From NCBI GenBank assembly GCA_046760155.1, contig JBHIDQ010000009.1:1-24757 (forward strand): a stretch of 24,757 nucleotides of DNA. The letters are read 5' to 3'. Below are positions 7,400-15,650 of this stretch, in pieces. Origin of the DNA: JBHIDQ01 sp046760155. GTDB taxonomy: Bacteria > Chloroflexota > Dehalococcoidia > Dehalococcoidales > RBG-16-60-22. Position numbers and translations under genes: made by a program. Every line of letters starts with the position of its first letter. Positions within the stretch are counted from its first letter, which is position 1. The notes under the pieces were generated by a model, which saw only the letters and a list, made by a program, of their open reading frames with translations, was not told where the DNA came from and did no database searches.

Positions 7400-8104
7400 A
7401 TGGAAAATATATCGATTATCGTTGCTTTTAGTGCTGGGCTATTATCTTTTCTGTCACCCTGCGTGTTGCCGTTGGTGCCGGTGTACTTGGCTAGTTTGGT
7501 TGGCACTGAGATATTTGACACCCGGGTTACTGGAATCCGCCTCCCCATGTTTCTCCACTCCTTTAGTTTTGTCATCGGCTTTTCACTGATTTTTGTCGCT
7601 CTGGGAACGATTGCTGGGCTAACCGCATACGCGATTAATCCCAGTTTAGCCCTGCTCAATAAAATATCGGGCAGTCTGCTGATTACCTTCGGTCTCTTTA
7701 TCTTGGCCGCGCTGAAGGTACCGTGGTTAAACTACGAAAAGCGCCTAAACCCGTCGTTAGGCAGTACCACCGGTTACTTGCGTTCGTTTCTTATCGGGGC
7801 TACTTTTTCCCTGGCTTGGACGGCTTGTGTTGGCCCGATATTGGGGGGTATCTTGGCGATTGCTTTGAATACGGCAACCGCCTGGAGCGGGGCTTACCTG
7901 CTGTCTTTTTACTCTTTAGGGTTGGGGCTGCCCTTTTTGATTATCGGCGTGGCCTTTGATTCTATGGCTCCATGGTTAAAGCGTATCCAGCGTTATTCGC
8001 GCCTGATCCATCTTATTAGTGGCTTGCTGCTTATTGTTATCGGTATCCTTGTCCTGACCAACCAAATAATCTGGTTCTCTTCACTTGCCGGGGTAAGATT
8101 CTAA
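7400..8104 (+). CDS. ccdA: CcdA/DsbD-type transmembrane thiol-disulfide transporter
   Basis: CcdA passes reducing electrons across the cytoplasmic membrane to extracytoplasmic thioredoxin-like proteins, often for cytochrome c maturation. The 234-residue protein is almost entirely hydrophobic, with about six membrane segments. The redox cysteines sit in the two expected proline-flanked sites: Cys21 in LSFLSPCVLPLVP and Cys143 in LAWTACVGPILGG. It starts at ATG 7400 with a weak GAGAG site. The TlpA-like lipoprotein follows 14 bases downstream and is the natural electron acceptor. I see no convincing promoter in the 176-base gap upstream; TTGACT at 7332 lacks a good -10 partner. No cytochrome c gene is in the window, so the final target is unknown. 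Confidence 0.92.
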   Translation: MENISIIVAFSAGLLSFLSPCVLPLVPVYLASLVGTEIFDTRVTGIRLPMFLHSFSFVIGFSLIFVALGTIAGLTAYAINPSLALLNKISGSLLITFGLFILAALKVPWLNYEKRLNPSLGSTTGYLRSFLIGATFSLAWTACVGPILGGILAIALNTATAWSGAYLLSFYSLGLGLPFLIIGVAFDSMAPWLKRIQRYSRLIHLISGLLLIVIGILVLTNQIIWFSSLAGVRF

Positions 8105-8118
8105 CCGGGGAGGTAATT

Positions 8119-8643
8119 ATGGATAGACAACCCAAAATAATGTTAGTTATAACGTTAGCTTCAATACTGGTCTTGGCACTGGTAATGGCTGGCTGCTCTA
8201 GTCCTACTTCAACTCAAAGCGCGCAGATAGGCAAGCCGGCGCCTGACTTCAAGCTGTCTAATCTTGAAGGGCAATCTGTTTCTCTTAGCGATTTCCGCGG
8301 CCGGCCGGTCTTGCTCAACTTCTGGGCAAGCTGGTGTGGCCCCTGCCGTTACGAAATGCCCTTTATACAGGAGATACATGAGAAATGGTCAGCTAAGGGA
8401 CTGGTAGTACTGACCGTTAACCTGCAGGAAGACCCTTCTCTGGTAAAAGAATTTATGGAAGACCTTGGGCTTTCTTTTCCCGTGTTACTGGCTACCAATC
8501 AGGAGGTGTCTCTGGCATATAATCTCCGGGGTATCCCGACTACTTTCTTCATTGATAAAGACGGTATAATACAGGATAGAAAGGTCGGTGCTTTTACCGG
8601 CAGTGCGGAAATAGAAAGCCGCCTGATTAAAATTATGCCCTAG
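8119..8643 (+). CDS. TlpA/ResA-like thioredoxin-fold lipoprotein
   Basis: A membrane-anchored, outward-facing thiol-disulfide oxidoreductase. The N-terminus has a basic start, a hydrophobic segment and a lipobox-like VMAGC with Cys26 as likely lipidation site. A Ser/Thr linker leads into an AhpC/TSA-Redoxin-type thioredoxin domain from about residue 36. The active site is WCGPC (Cys73, Cys76), and RGIPTTFFID carries the cis-proline loop. The 174-residue length is typical of ResA/TlpA proteins. The start ATG follows GGGGAGG. It is directly behind ccdA, which should keep it reduced. The specific substrate, such as apocytochrome c or another exported protein, cannot be read from the sequence. 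Confidence 0.93.
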   Translation: MDRQPKIMLVITLASILVLALVMAGCSSPTSTQSAQIGKPAPDFKLSNLEGQSVSLSDFRGRPVLLNFWASWCGPCRYEMPFIQEIHEKWSAKGLVVLTVNLQEDPSLVKEFMEDLGLSFPVLLATNQEVSLAYNLRGIPTTFFIDKDGIIQDRKVGAFTGSAEIESRLIKIMP

Positions 8644-8665
8644 TTTACTTAAAGGAGACCTAGCT

Positions 8666-8974
8666 ATGGATGATGTTTTAAATGAGGCTTACGGGATAGT
8701 CCAGTGTAAGGAATGTCCGTGGTATAAATCATGCGTGGTGCCAATGCGGTTCACCGCCGAAGACATCCGCCGACAGCTGGAATCAGCGCCGGGGATGAAT
8801 ATTTCACAACCAGCAGACCTTGGCCTGCAGAACTTGTTATCCAGTATGGCGACGGCGGCTCAGAACTCACTGCTGGAAGGCTGTCCGGTCTTCATTGAGC
8901 GCTTGCGTTCCAATCCCAAGCTGGCTCAGCGCCTGAAAGAGCTCATGCAAAGCTGGGGTAGAGAGGAGGAATAG
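8666..8974 (+). CDS. small cysteine-motif protein of unknown function
   Basis: I do not recognise this 102-residue protein. It has a convincing AAGGAG site before ATG 8666 and follows the TlpA gene by 22 bases, so it is probably co-transcribed. There is no signal peptide or membrane segment. Near the N-terminus is QCKECPWYKSC, that is Cys14-x2-Cys17-x5-Cys23, and a fourth cysteine, Cys73, lies in LLEGCPVFIERL. The set would suit binding of a metal or iron-sulfur cluster, but nothing proves it. The C-terminal third is helical and basic (RSNPKLAQRLKELM). The position behind a thiol-redox pair hints at a redox or metal-handling role; that is inference. Confidence 0.75.
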   Translation: MDDVLNEAYGIVQCKECPWYKSCVVPMRFTAEDIRRQLESAPGMNISQPADLGLQNLLSSMATAAQNSLLEGCPVFIERLRSNPKLAQRLKELMQSWGREEE

Positions 8975-8994
8975 AAGCACCATCCTCTCGAACC

Positions 8995-10398
8995 TCACGA
9001 ATGCAGAATTTTATTGAATGCTTCAGCGCTTCTTGAGCCCGGAGTATCAGTATGCACCACCTCTTGATCCGCAATTTCCAACGCTTTGTCCAGAATTTCT
9101 ATTCCTTCGTCTACTTGCTTTTCGGTAATAATCAATGGTGGTGTCACAAACAGGGTGTCATGCCAGGCACCCATATACATGCCGAGCTTCATTGCCTCAG
9201 CAGCGATTTTCGCTGGCACCAGGGGTTTGGTGAACCTGTCGGCCTTGACATGAAACGGCTCTTTGGTCTTTCGGTTCTTCACGATTTCCAGAGACCAGAA
9301 ATGTCCGATGCCTCTGACATCACCGATACATTCGTGGCGTTCCTCTAATTCATATAACCTCTTTTCCAGATGTAGAGAAACTCTCTGCAGAAGCCCCGTA
9401 GCCACGAGCTTTTTATACTCGGCTATGGCTGGAGCTATGGCTGAGGCAGCTAGGGCATGGAAAGCATAGGTATGTCCGTGACTCAGCGTAGTTTCTTCAA
9501 AGAAATCGGCAATCTTCCTCGACGTTATGGTGAGCCCAACCGGAGTATAGGCGCCGGTGCATCCTTTGGCCGTGGTCATGATATCAGGAGTGACATTCCA
9601 GAGTTGCACCGCAAATGTTGGACCGGTGCGGTGCCAACCAGTCATCACCTCATCAACAACCAGCAATACGTTATATTTATCGCAAATTTGCCTTAATCGA
9701 GGTAGATATTCCGGCGGCGGAATCAGTCTACCGTTGGTGCCGGGTATGGGCTCAATAAACACCGCCGCCACGTTACCCTCTTCCTGAATCATGTAGTCGA
9801 AATACTCCACGCAGGCTACCTTACAGCCGGGATAGGTTAGTCCAAACGGGCAGCGATAGCAGTAATTATCGGGGGCAAAGACTATACCTGGTACCGTGCA
9901 TCTGGCCTGCTCAGCATAAAATCGTCTGGTATCTCCGGTAAGCGACTGGCTGCCAGAGGTAGCACCATGATAGGCATGATATCTGGAAATCACTTTATAG
10001 TCTGGAAACTTGTACTGTCTGATAATCTTTAGTGCGGCTTCATTTGCCTCGGTCCCGGAGGTAGAGAAAAATGCTTTCTCCAGACCGGACGGCAGCACCG
10101 TCATCAAAGCTTCCGTGGCGCTTATCGTTGCTTCTGTGGAAAAGGTGGGTGCCACGTAGGGCAGATTCTGTGCTTGCTTGACGATAGCATCAATTATCGC
10201 TTTATTTTTGTGGCCAAGATTAGTACAGATTAATTGCGACGAAAAATCCAGATAGCGCTTATTGTTCTCGTCATACAGGTAAACACCTTCAGCGTCTTTG
10301 ATTAATATCGGCTTCTTGAATGTCTTCTGTGCTTGCCAGCTGCCATAAGCATGCTCGGCCAATGTCCTGATTCTTTCCTCTGATTGAGTCACTGCCAT
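8995..10398 (-). CDS. class III PLP-dependent aminotransferase, substrate unknown
   Basis: A fold-type I class III transaminase of 467 residues. The landmarks are FFSTSGTEANEAALK (110-124), the aromatic HAYHG (141-145), Asp249 in VVDEVMTGWHRTG and the PLP lysine Lys278 in MTTAKGCTGAYTPVG. Between them is a cysteine-containing stretch (178-192, YCYRCPFGLTYPGC), seen in some branches of the family annotated as taurine-, beta-alanine- or 4-aminobutyrate-type transaminases. I cannot choose among these. The start ATG 10398 has AAGGAG about ten bases upstream and its own promoter. It converges on the small cysteine gene and diverges from the transketolase operon, so neighbours do not reveal its pathway. 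Confidence 0.9.
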   Translation of the reverse strand: MAVTQSEERIRTLAEHAYGSWQAQKTFKKPILIKDAEGVYLYDENNKRYLDFSSQLICTNLGHKNKAIIDAIVKQAQNLPYVAPTFSTEATISATEALMTVLPSGLEKAFFSTSGTEANEAALKIIRQYKFPDYKVISRYHAYHGATSGSQSLTGDTRRFYAEQARCTVPGIVFAPDNYCYRCPFGLTYPGCKVACVEYFDYMIQEEGNVAAVFIEPIPGTNGRLIPPPEYLPRLRQICDKYNVLLVVDEVMTGWHRTGPTFAVQLWNVTPDIMTTAKGCTGAYTPVGLTITSRKIADFFEETTLSHGHTYAFHALAASAIAPAIAEYKKLVATGLLQRVSLHLEKRLYELEERHECIGDVRGIGHFWSLEIVKNRKTKEPFHVKADRFTKPLVPAKIAAEAMKLGMYMGAWHDTLFVTPPLIITEKQVDEGIEILDKALEIADQEVVHTDTPGSRSAEAFNKILHS

Positions 10399-10451
10399 TT
10401 TTGATTTTCTCCTTTAGCTTCTTTATTTGGACTAATATTAACCACGATGTT

Positions 10452-10481
10452 ATGTTATGCCCCATGCTCTCTGGCTGTCAA
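10452..10481 (-). promoter_or_regulatory. promoter of the class III aminotransferase gene
   Basis: A perfect TTGACA (10481-10476) is followed after 18 bases by TAACAT (10457-10452). The start would be near 10445, leaving a leader of about 46 bases before ATG 10398. Confidence 0.6.
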
Positions 10482-10538
10482 ATGAAGAGTTCACGGTAAT
10501 TTTAGCTTAGTCCTGGCTCTGGTATCAATCTCTCACGG

Positions 10539-10567
10539 TTGAAAAGGGGGTGGTCACAGTGTAGAAT
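10539..10567 (+). promoter_or_regulatory. promoter of the transketolase operon
   Basis: TTGAAA (10539-10544) and TAGAAT (10562-10567) are 17 bases apart. Transcription would begin near 10574 and cover tkt, rpiB, the Pgi-type gene and gnd. Confidence 0.65.
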
Positions 10568-10614
10568 GGGCGTAGAACCATTCTTATCGGCCATCGATAT
10601 ACTGAGGAGTGCAC

Positions 10615-12633
10615 TTGACCATCTCGTCATTTGATGAGCTGTGTATTAACACGATACGATTTCTAGCCGTAGACGCTGTGCAGAAGGCTAACTCTGGTCA
10701 CCCTGGGGCACCAATGGGTGCCGCCCCAATGGCCTATGTGCTCTGGGACCGATTTCTCAGGCATAACCCCAATGACCCGAAGTGGCCAGACCGGGATCGT
10801 TTCGTTCTCTCCTGCGGTCACGCCTCGGCTATGCTTTATGCCCTTCTCTATCTCACTGGATACACCCTGCCCTTAGCGGAACTGGAGCAATTCCGGCAGT
10901 GGGGTAGCCAGACACCAGGCCACCCGGAGTATGACCTTGACACCGGCGTAGAGGTAACCACCGGACCGCTGGGTCAGGGATTTGCCAATGGAGTGGGCAT
11001 GGCCATTGCGGAGCGGTGGCTGGCCAAGCATTATAATCGACCTGGCCACGAAATCATCAACCATTACACCTATGCTCTCGTTTCTGATGGTGACCTTATG
11101 GAGGGTGTCTCCTCAGAGGCCGCCTCTTTGGCCGGCACGTTGCGTCTGGGTAAGCTTATCTATCTGTATGATGACAATGATATTTCGATTGAAGGAAATA
11201 CTGATATTACCTTCACCGAGAATGTGTCCCAGCGATTCCAGGCCTATGGCTGGCAGGTTGTTGGACCCATCGACGGTATTGACCTGGCTGGCGTAGATGA
11301 GGCAATACGTAGCGCTCAAACGGAGAAGGCACGACCCAGTCTCATCATATGCCGCACTATCATCGGCTACGGTAGTCCTAATAAGGCAGGTACTGCCGCT
11401 GCCCACGGTGAGCCACTGGGTGAAGAGGAAGTGCGTTTGGCAAAAGCACGTTTGGGATGGGCCTATGAAGCGCCTTTCACCGTTCCGCCTGAGGTACTGA
11501 CCCACTTTCGCCAGGCGCAGGAGCGGGGCAGACGCTATCAAGAAGAGTGGCAAAAAAGGCTGGAGGCATATCGTCGGGCTCACCCTGACGAGGCACAGCG
11601 TCTGGAAGAAGACCTGAAGGGAGATTTACCTGAAGGGTGGGATAGTAACCTGGATGGTCTGTTTAAGGCTGGAGATAAACCGATAGCCACTCGTAATGCT
11701 TCGGGACAGGTACTGAATACCATCACCCCAAAAGTTCGCTCCTTGGTGGGAGGCTCCGCTGACCTGGCTCCCTCCACCAAGACCATGCTCAAAGACTACG
11801 GAGACTTTAGCTCTGGCGATTATAGCGGCCGCAATATGCACTTTGGCGTCCGTGAGCATGCTATGGGTGCTATTGCCAGTGGTATGGCACTGCACGGAGG
11901 CATTATTCCCTATACGGGTACGTTTTTGGTCTTCTATGATTATATGCGTCCACCGGTGCGTCTGGCGGCGATGATGGGGCTCCGGGTAATATATATTTTT
12001 TCTCACGATTCGGTTGGGTTGGGGGAGGATGGGCCAACTCACCAGCCCATTGAACAGCTTGTTGGTCTCCGCGCTGTTCCCAACTTGGTGGTGCTCCGTC
12101 CGGCGGATGCCACCGAGACCGTGGAAGCCTGGAAGATAGCTTTACAGCGTCGTAATGGCCCGACGGCTCTAGTGCTCAGCCGTCAAAATTTACCGGTGCT
12201 TGACCGGGAAACGTTGGCATCGGCTGGTGGCGTGCTGCGGGGTGGCTATATCCTTTGGGAGGCAGCTACGTCTCCAGATGTTATCCTGATTGGCACTGGC
12301 TCCGAAGTCCATATTGCCTTGGAAGCCGGGAGATTGTTGCAGCAGAGTGGTATTGCGGCTCGTGTTGTCTCATTACCTTCCTGGGAATTGTTTGATGCCC
12401 AGCCATTGGCGTACCGTAATGAGGTCTTACCTCCCAGCATCAAGGCTCGCATCTCGATAGAGGCAGCTGTCCCGCTGGGATGGGAACGATATGTGGGTTC
12501 AGAGGGGGTGGTCATTGGACTACCCCGCTTTGGTGCCTCCGCGCCGTGGCAGGTGATTTATGAACAATTAGGACTGACTGCCCGGCATATGGTTGACGAG
12601 GCGCTAAATCTGGTAAAAGGAGGAAAGAGATGA
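10615..12633 (+). CDS. tkt: transketolase
   Basis: Transketolase moves two-carbon units between sugar phosphates using thiamine diphosphate. The protein (672 residues from the chosen start) is full length. It shows SGHPGAPMGAAPMAYVLW near the N-terminus, the ThDP/metal motif DGDLMEGVSSEAASLAG running to DDNDISIEGNTD (about 160-200), and the pyrimidine-domain stretches FGVREHAMGAIASGMALHGG and HDSVGLGEDGPTHQP. The frame also contains GTG at 10609, but the GAGGA site would touch that codon; TTG 10615 has normal six-to-seven-base spacing and is preferred. The stop overlaps the rpiB start by four bases (ATGA), indicating translational coupling in a pentose phosphate operon. Confidence 0.96.
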   Translation: MTISSFDELCINTIRFLAVDAVQKANSGHPGAPMGAAPMAYVLWDRFLRHNPNDPKWPDRDRFVLSCGHASAMLYALLYLTGYTLPLAELEQFRQWGSQTPGHPEYDLDTGVEVTTGPLGQGFANGVGMAIAERWLAKHYNRPGHEIINHYTYALVSDGDLMEGVSSEAASLAGTLRLGKLIYLYDDNDISIEGNTDITFTENVSQRFQAYGWQVVGPIDGIDLAGVDEAIRSAQTEKARPSLIICRTIIGYGSPNKAGTAAAHGEPLGEEEVRLAKARLGWAYEAPFTVPPEVLTHFRQAQERGRRYQEEWQKRLEAYRRAHPDEAQRLEEDLKGDLPEGWDSNLDGLFKAGDKPIATRNASGQVLNTITPKVRSLVGGSADLAPSTKTMLKDYGDFSSGDYSGRNMHFGVREHAMGAIASGMALHGGIIPYTGTFLVFYDYMRPPVRLAAMMGLRVIYIFSHDSVGLGEDGPTHQPIEQLVGLRAVPNLVVLRPADATETVEAWKIALQRRNGPTALVLSRQNLPVLDRETLASAGGVLRGGYILWEAATSPDVILIGTGSEVHIALEAGRLLQQSGIAARVVSLPSWELFDAQPLAYRNEVLPPSIKARISIEAAVPLGWERYVGSEGVVIGLPRFGASAPWQVIYEQLGLTARHMVDEALNLVKGGKR

Positions 12634-13103
12634 CACTGCGTGTGGCACTGGGAGCTGACCATGGCGGTTTTTCACTGAAAACCGAGCTACTTTCTTGGTT
12701 GCAAGGCCAGGGATATGAGGTCTTAGATTTGGGTGCGCATGCGCTTGACCCGGCTGATGACTATCCTGATTTCTCAGTAGCGGTGGCTCGGGCAGTGGCT
12801 TCGGGCAAAGCCCAGCGTGGTATCATAATCTGTGGTAGTGGTGTTGGCGCCTGTATTGTGGCTAACAAAGTAACCGGCGTCCGGGCTGGTCTCTGCCATG
12901 ATACTTACTCGGCTTGTCAGGGGGTAGAGCACGATGACATGAATGTTCTCTGCCTGGGAGCACGCATTATTGGTGTGGAATTAGCCAGAGAACTCGTAAC
13001 TGCCTTTCTCGGTGCCCGATTTTCCGGTGCAGAACGTCACCAGCGTCGCTTGCAAAAGCTCTTGGCTATTGAGTCCGAGGCTGTTCCAGGAAAGGGAGAT
13101 TAA
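12630..13103 (+). CDS. rpiB: ribose-5-phosphate isomerase B
   Basis: RpiB interconverts ribose 5-phosphate and ribulose 5-phosphate. The 157-residue protein opens with the LacA/RpiB motif ADHGGFSLK (Asp10, His11). It carries the active-site cysteine loop GIIICGSGVGACIVANK with Cys68, then CHDTYSA and the EHDDMNVL segment with His101, which normally opens the sugar ring. The more common glycine-threonine-glycine in the cysteine loop is GSG here, a minor change. The start ATG overlaps the transketolase stop. The product is the direct partner of transketolase and Rpe in the non-oxidative pentose phosphate pathway. Confidence 0.94.
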   Translation: MTLRVALGADHGGFSLKTELLSWLQGQGYEVLDLGAHALDPADDYPDFSVAVARAVASGKAQRGIIICGSGVGACIVANKVTGVRAGLCHDTYSACQGVEHDDMNVLCLGARIIGVELARELVTAFLGARFSGAERHQRRLQKLLAIESEAVPGKGD

Positions 13104-13104
13104 A

Positions 13105-14706
13105 ATGGCGAATTTCCCTGATGTCGCGGCAGCTCTCGCTGATTTCCAGAAGCGCGAAGTGGTTGCCCGTATCTGGCGGAAGGACCATACCGTCTGGAAA
13201 CCTGACCCCAAAGAGATTACCAATCGTCTGGGATGGCTTACCGCTGCCGACCTGATGGGTGAGCAAGTACCTGGCTTGGTATCTTTTGCCGAGGAGGTAC
13301 GAAGTGCCGGATTCCGCAATGTGGTTTTGCTGGGTATGGGTGGCGCCAGTCTGGGAGCGGAGGTATTACACCAGACTTTTGGTTGTGCTCCCGGGTATCC
13401 GAAATTTGCCATGCTGGACTCCACAGTACCCGCCTGGATTCAGGCAGTGACCGGGACTATTGACCCGGCTCATACCTTGTTTCTGGTTTCTTCCAAGTCC
13501 GGCGGCACTACTGAGACCCTTTGTCTTTATAAGTACTTTAGAAACTTGGTAGAGCGGTCTATTGGTAAAGAACGAGCTGGGCAGAATTTTGTCGCCATCA
13601 CCGACTCTGGAACGCCGCTTGCCCGGCTAGCCGAAGAGACAGGGTTTCGGCATACCTTCCTGAATCCGCCTGATATCGGTGGACGCTATTCGGTTTTGTC
13701 TTACTTCGGTCTGGTACCCGCCGCACTGATGGGAATTGACATCAAGGCACTGCTTGAGCGGGCGGATGGTATGCGGAAGAGGTGTGATTCCGGTGTCCCT
13801 GTTCAGGAAAATCTCGGTACTTGGCTTGGAGTAACCATTGGTGTCCTCGCCAGGCAGGGACGGGATAAACTTACTTTAATTACCTCGCCCGCCATCAATA
13901 GCTTTGGACTGTGGCTGGAGCAACTCCTCGCCGAGAGTACCGGCAAGGAGGGCAAGGGTATCATTCCGGTTGTCGGCGAGTCTTTGGCAGAATCTGCCCG
14001 CTACGGAGATGACCGTCTCTTCGTCTGCCTGCGACTCGACGGCGATAACAACTCAGCGATTGACACGGCAGCGGCAGGTATAAAATCTTCGGGGCAACCG
14101 GTAGTGGGTTTAGCGTTACGAGACCGTTACGACTTGGGTGCTGAATTTTTCCGCTGGGAGTTCGCCACCGCAGTGGCTGGGGCAATACTGGGCATCAATC
14201 CCTTTGACCAGCCCAATGTGCAGGCAGCCAAGGATGCCACCGAGAGGGTATTGCAGGAATATCAAACCACTGGCCATCTCCCTAGGGTAGAGGTGGCTGG
14301 CTCTCTAACCGACCTGCTGGCTGAGACCCGACGTGGTGACTATTTTGCCATTATGGCCTATATGCGTCAAACACCTGAAACAGAAGCAGTATTGGCTGAC
14401 TTCCGCCAAAAAGTGACGCAGAAATACCACATTGTCACCACTGCCGGCTACGGACCACGTTTGTTGCACTCCACTGGACAGCTGCACAAAGGGGGTCCAA
14501 ACACTGGTCTCTTCCTCCAGCTCATAACCGAGCATGAGAAGGATTTGCCTATCCCTGGTGAACCCTACACTTTTGCCGTGCTGGCTGATGCTCAAGCTCT
14601 GGGTGACCTTCAGGCATTACAATCATTGGGGCGGCGTGTCGTCAGAATTCATCTGGGTTTGGGTGATGGGGCGGCCATCAGGAAGCTAACCAGTGAACTG
14701 ATATAG
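13105..14706 (+). CDS. pgi: glucose-6-phosphate isomerase-like protein (resembles the Pgi half of Tal-Pgi fusions)
   Basis: A double-SIS-domain sugar isomerase of 533 residues. Motifs are LLGMGGASLGAEVL (75-88), the phosphate loop SSKSGGTTET (129-138), GGRYSVLSYFGLVPAALMG (192-210), the PGI signature LEQLLAESTGKEGKGIIPV (271-289, with candidate catalytic Glu277) and LLHSTGQLHKGGPNTG (453-468, His455 and Lys462). The style matches the C-terminal half of bifunctional transaldolase/glucose-6-phosphate isomerase proteins, but no transaldolase domain precedes it. The open frame reaches back to 13012 inside rpiB; ATG 13105 with AAAGGGAG is the sensible start. It lies one base after the rpiB stop and 23 bases before gnd. 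It probably links fructose 6-phosphate from transketolase to glucose 6-phosphate. Confidence 0.88.
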   Translation: MANFPDVAAALADFQKREVVARIWRKDHTVWKPDPKEITNRLGWLTAADLMGEQVPGLVSFAEEVRSAGFRNVVLLGMGGASLGAEVLHQTFGCAPGYPKFAMLDSTVPAWIQAVTGTIDPAHTLFLVSSKSGGTTETLCLYKYFRNLVERSIGKERAGQNFVAITDSGTPLARLAEETGFRHTFLNPPDIGGRYSVLSYFGLVPAALMGIDIKALLERADGMRKRCDSGVPVQENLGTWLGVTIGVLARQGRDKLTLITSPAINSFGLWLEQLLAESTGKEGKGIIPVVGESLAESARYGDDRLFVCLRLDGDNNSAIDTAAAGIKSSGQPVVGLALRDRYDLGAEFFRWEFATAVAGAILGINPFDQPNVQAAKDATERVLQEYQTTGHLPRVEVAGSLTDLLAETRRGDYFAIMAYMRQTPETEAVLADFRQKVTQKYHIVTTAGYGPRLLHSTGQLHKGGPNTGLFLQLITEHEKDLPIPGEPYTFAVLADAQALGDLQALQSLGRRVVRIHLGLGDGAAIRKLTSELI

Positions 14707-14729
14707 CCAGCAAGGAAAGGAGTATCGCT

Positions 14730-15638
14730 ATGGAATTGGGCATGATTGGCTTGGGGCGAATGGGCAGCAACATGACGCAACGCCTGTTAGCTGGAGGTCA
14801 CCGTGTGGTAGTTTACGATTCAGTAGCTGAAGCAGTGCCAGCATTGGCAAAGCAGGGTGCAACTGGTGCTTCGTCTGTTGACGAGCTAGTCACGAAGCTC
14901 GGCAGTCCCCGCGCTATCTGGCTTATGGTGCCGGCTGGTGAGGCTACGGAAAGTACCATCAATGCTCTGATGAATAACCTGTCTCCGGGTGATATTGTCA
15001 TTGATGGCGGTAACTCTAATTATAAGGATAGCCTGCGCCGAGCAGCCGCTTTGGCGGAGAAAAAAATTTTCTTCTTGGACGTTGGTACCAGTGGTGGCGT
15101 CTGGGGACGGCAAGAAGGCTATTGCTTGATGGTAGGGGGTGAACCGGAAGCATTCCGTCGATTGGAACCGATTTTCCAGACGCTCGCACCCTCGTCGGAT
15201 AAGGGATATGGCCATGTTGGCCCTGCTGGAGCGGGGCATTTTGTCAAGATGATTCACAACGGTATTGAGTATGGTCTGATGGAGGCATATGCCGAAGGCT
15301 TTGAGATGATGCAGGCAAAAGGCGAGTTTAATCTAGACCTGGCCCAAATTGCTGACATCTGGCGCTACGGCAGTGTGGTGCGTTCTTGGCTACTTGACCT
15401 TGCGGCGGCTGCCTTAAAGGAAGACCCGAGGCTAGAAAGCATCCAGGCCTACGTAGAAGACTCCGGTGAGGGTCGGTGGACGGTACAGGAGTCCGTTGAG
15501 CTGGCAGTACCAACACCAGTTATCACCCTTTCCCTCCAAGCTCGCTTCCGTTCTCGCCAGAAACAACCCTTCGCGGCTAGGTTGCTGGCCGCTTTGCGCC
15601 AGCAATTCGGTGGGCACGCCGTTAGAAAAACCGAGTGA
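14730..15638 (+). CDS. gnd: 6-phosphogluconate dehydrogenase, short (GndA/YqeC-type), probably NAD-preferring
   Basis: The enzyme oxidatively decarboxylates 6-phosphogluconate to ribulose 5-phosphate. The 302-residue size is that of the short type, not the roughly 470-residue enterobacterial form. It has the dinucleotide motif GLGRMG (7-12), IDGGNSNY (91-98), the substrate motif SGGVWG (121-126), and GPAGAGHFVKMIHNGIEYG with catalytic Lys173 and Asn177. Strand 2 of the Rossmann fold ends VVVYD (Asp30) rather than with the Asn-Arg-Thr of NADP forms, which suggests NAD use. AAGGAG precedes the ATG. It is the last gene of the transketolase operon and converges on rpe 12 bases away. No glucose-6-phosphate dehydrogenase gene is present here. 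Confidence 0.93.
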   Translation: MELGMIGLGRMGSNMTQRLLAGGHRVVVYDSVAEAVPALAKQGATGASSVDELVTKLGSPRAIWLMVPAGEATESTINALMNNLSPGDIVIDGGNSNYKDSLRRAAALAEKKIFFLDVGTSGGVWGRQEGYCLMVGGEPEAFRRLEPIFQTLAPSSDKGYGHVGPAGAGHFVKMIHNGIEYGLMEAYAEGFEMMQAKGEFNLDLAQIADIWRYGSVVRSWLLDLAAAALKEDPRLESIQAYVEDSGEGRWTVQESVELAVPTPVITLSLQARFRSRQKQPFAARLLAALRQQFGGHAVRKTE

Positions 15639-15650
15639 TAAATTGGTAGA

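Noticed and set aside
13012..13104. An N-terminal extension of the Pgi-like protein into rpiB
   Set aside because: It is the shadow of the rpiB reading frame; ATG 13105 has a proper site and gives a normal start.
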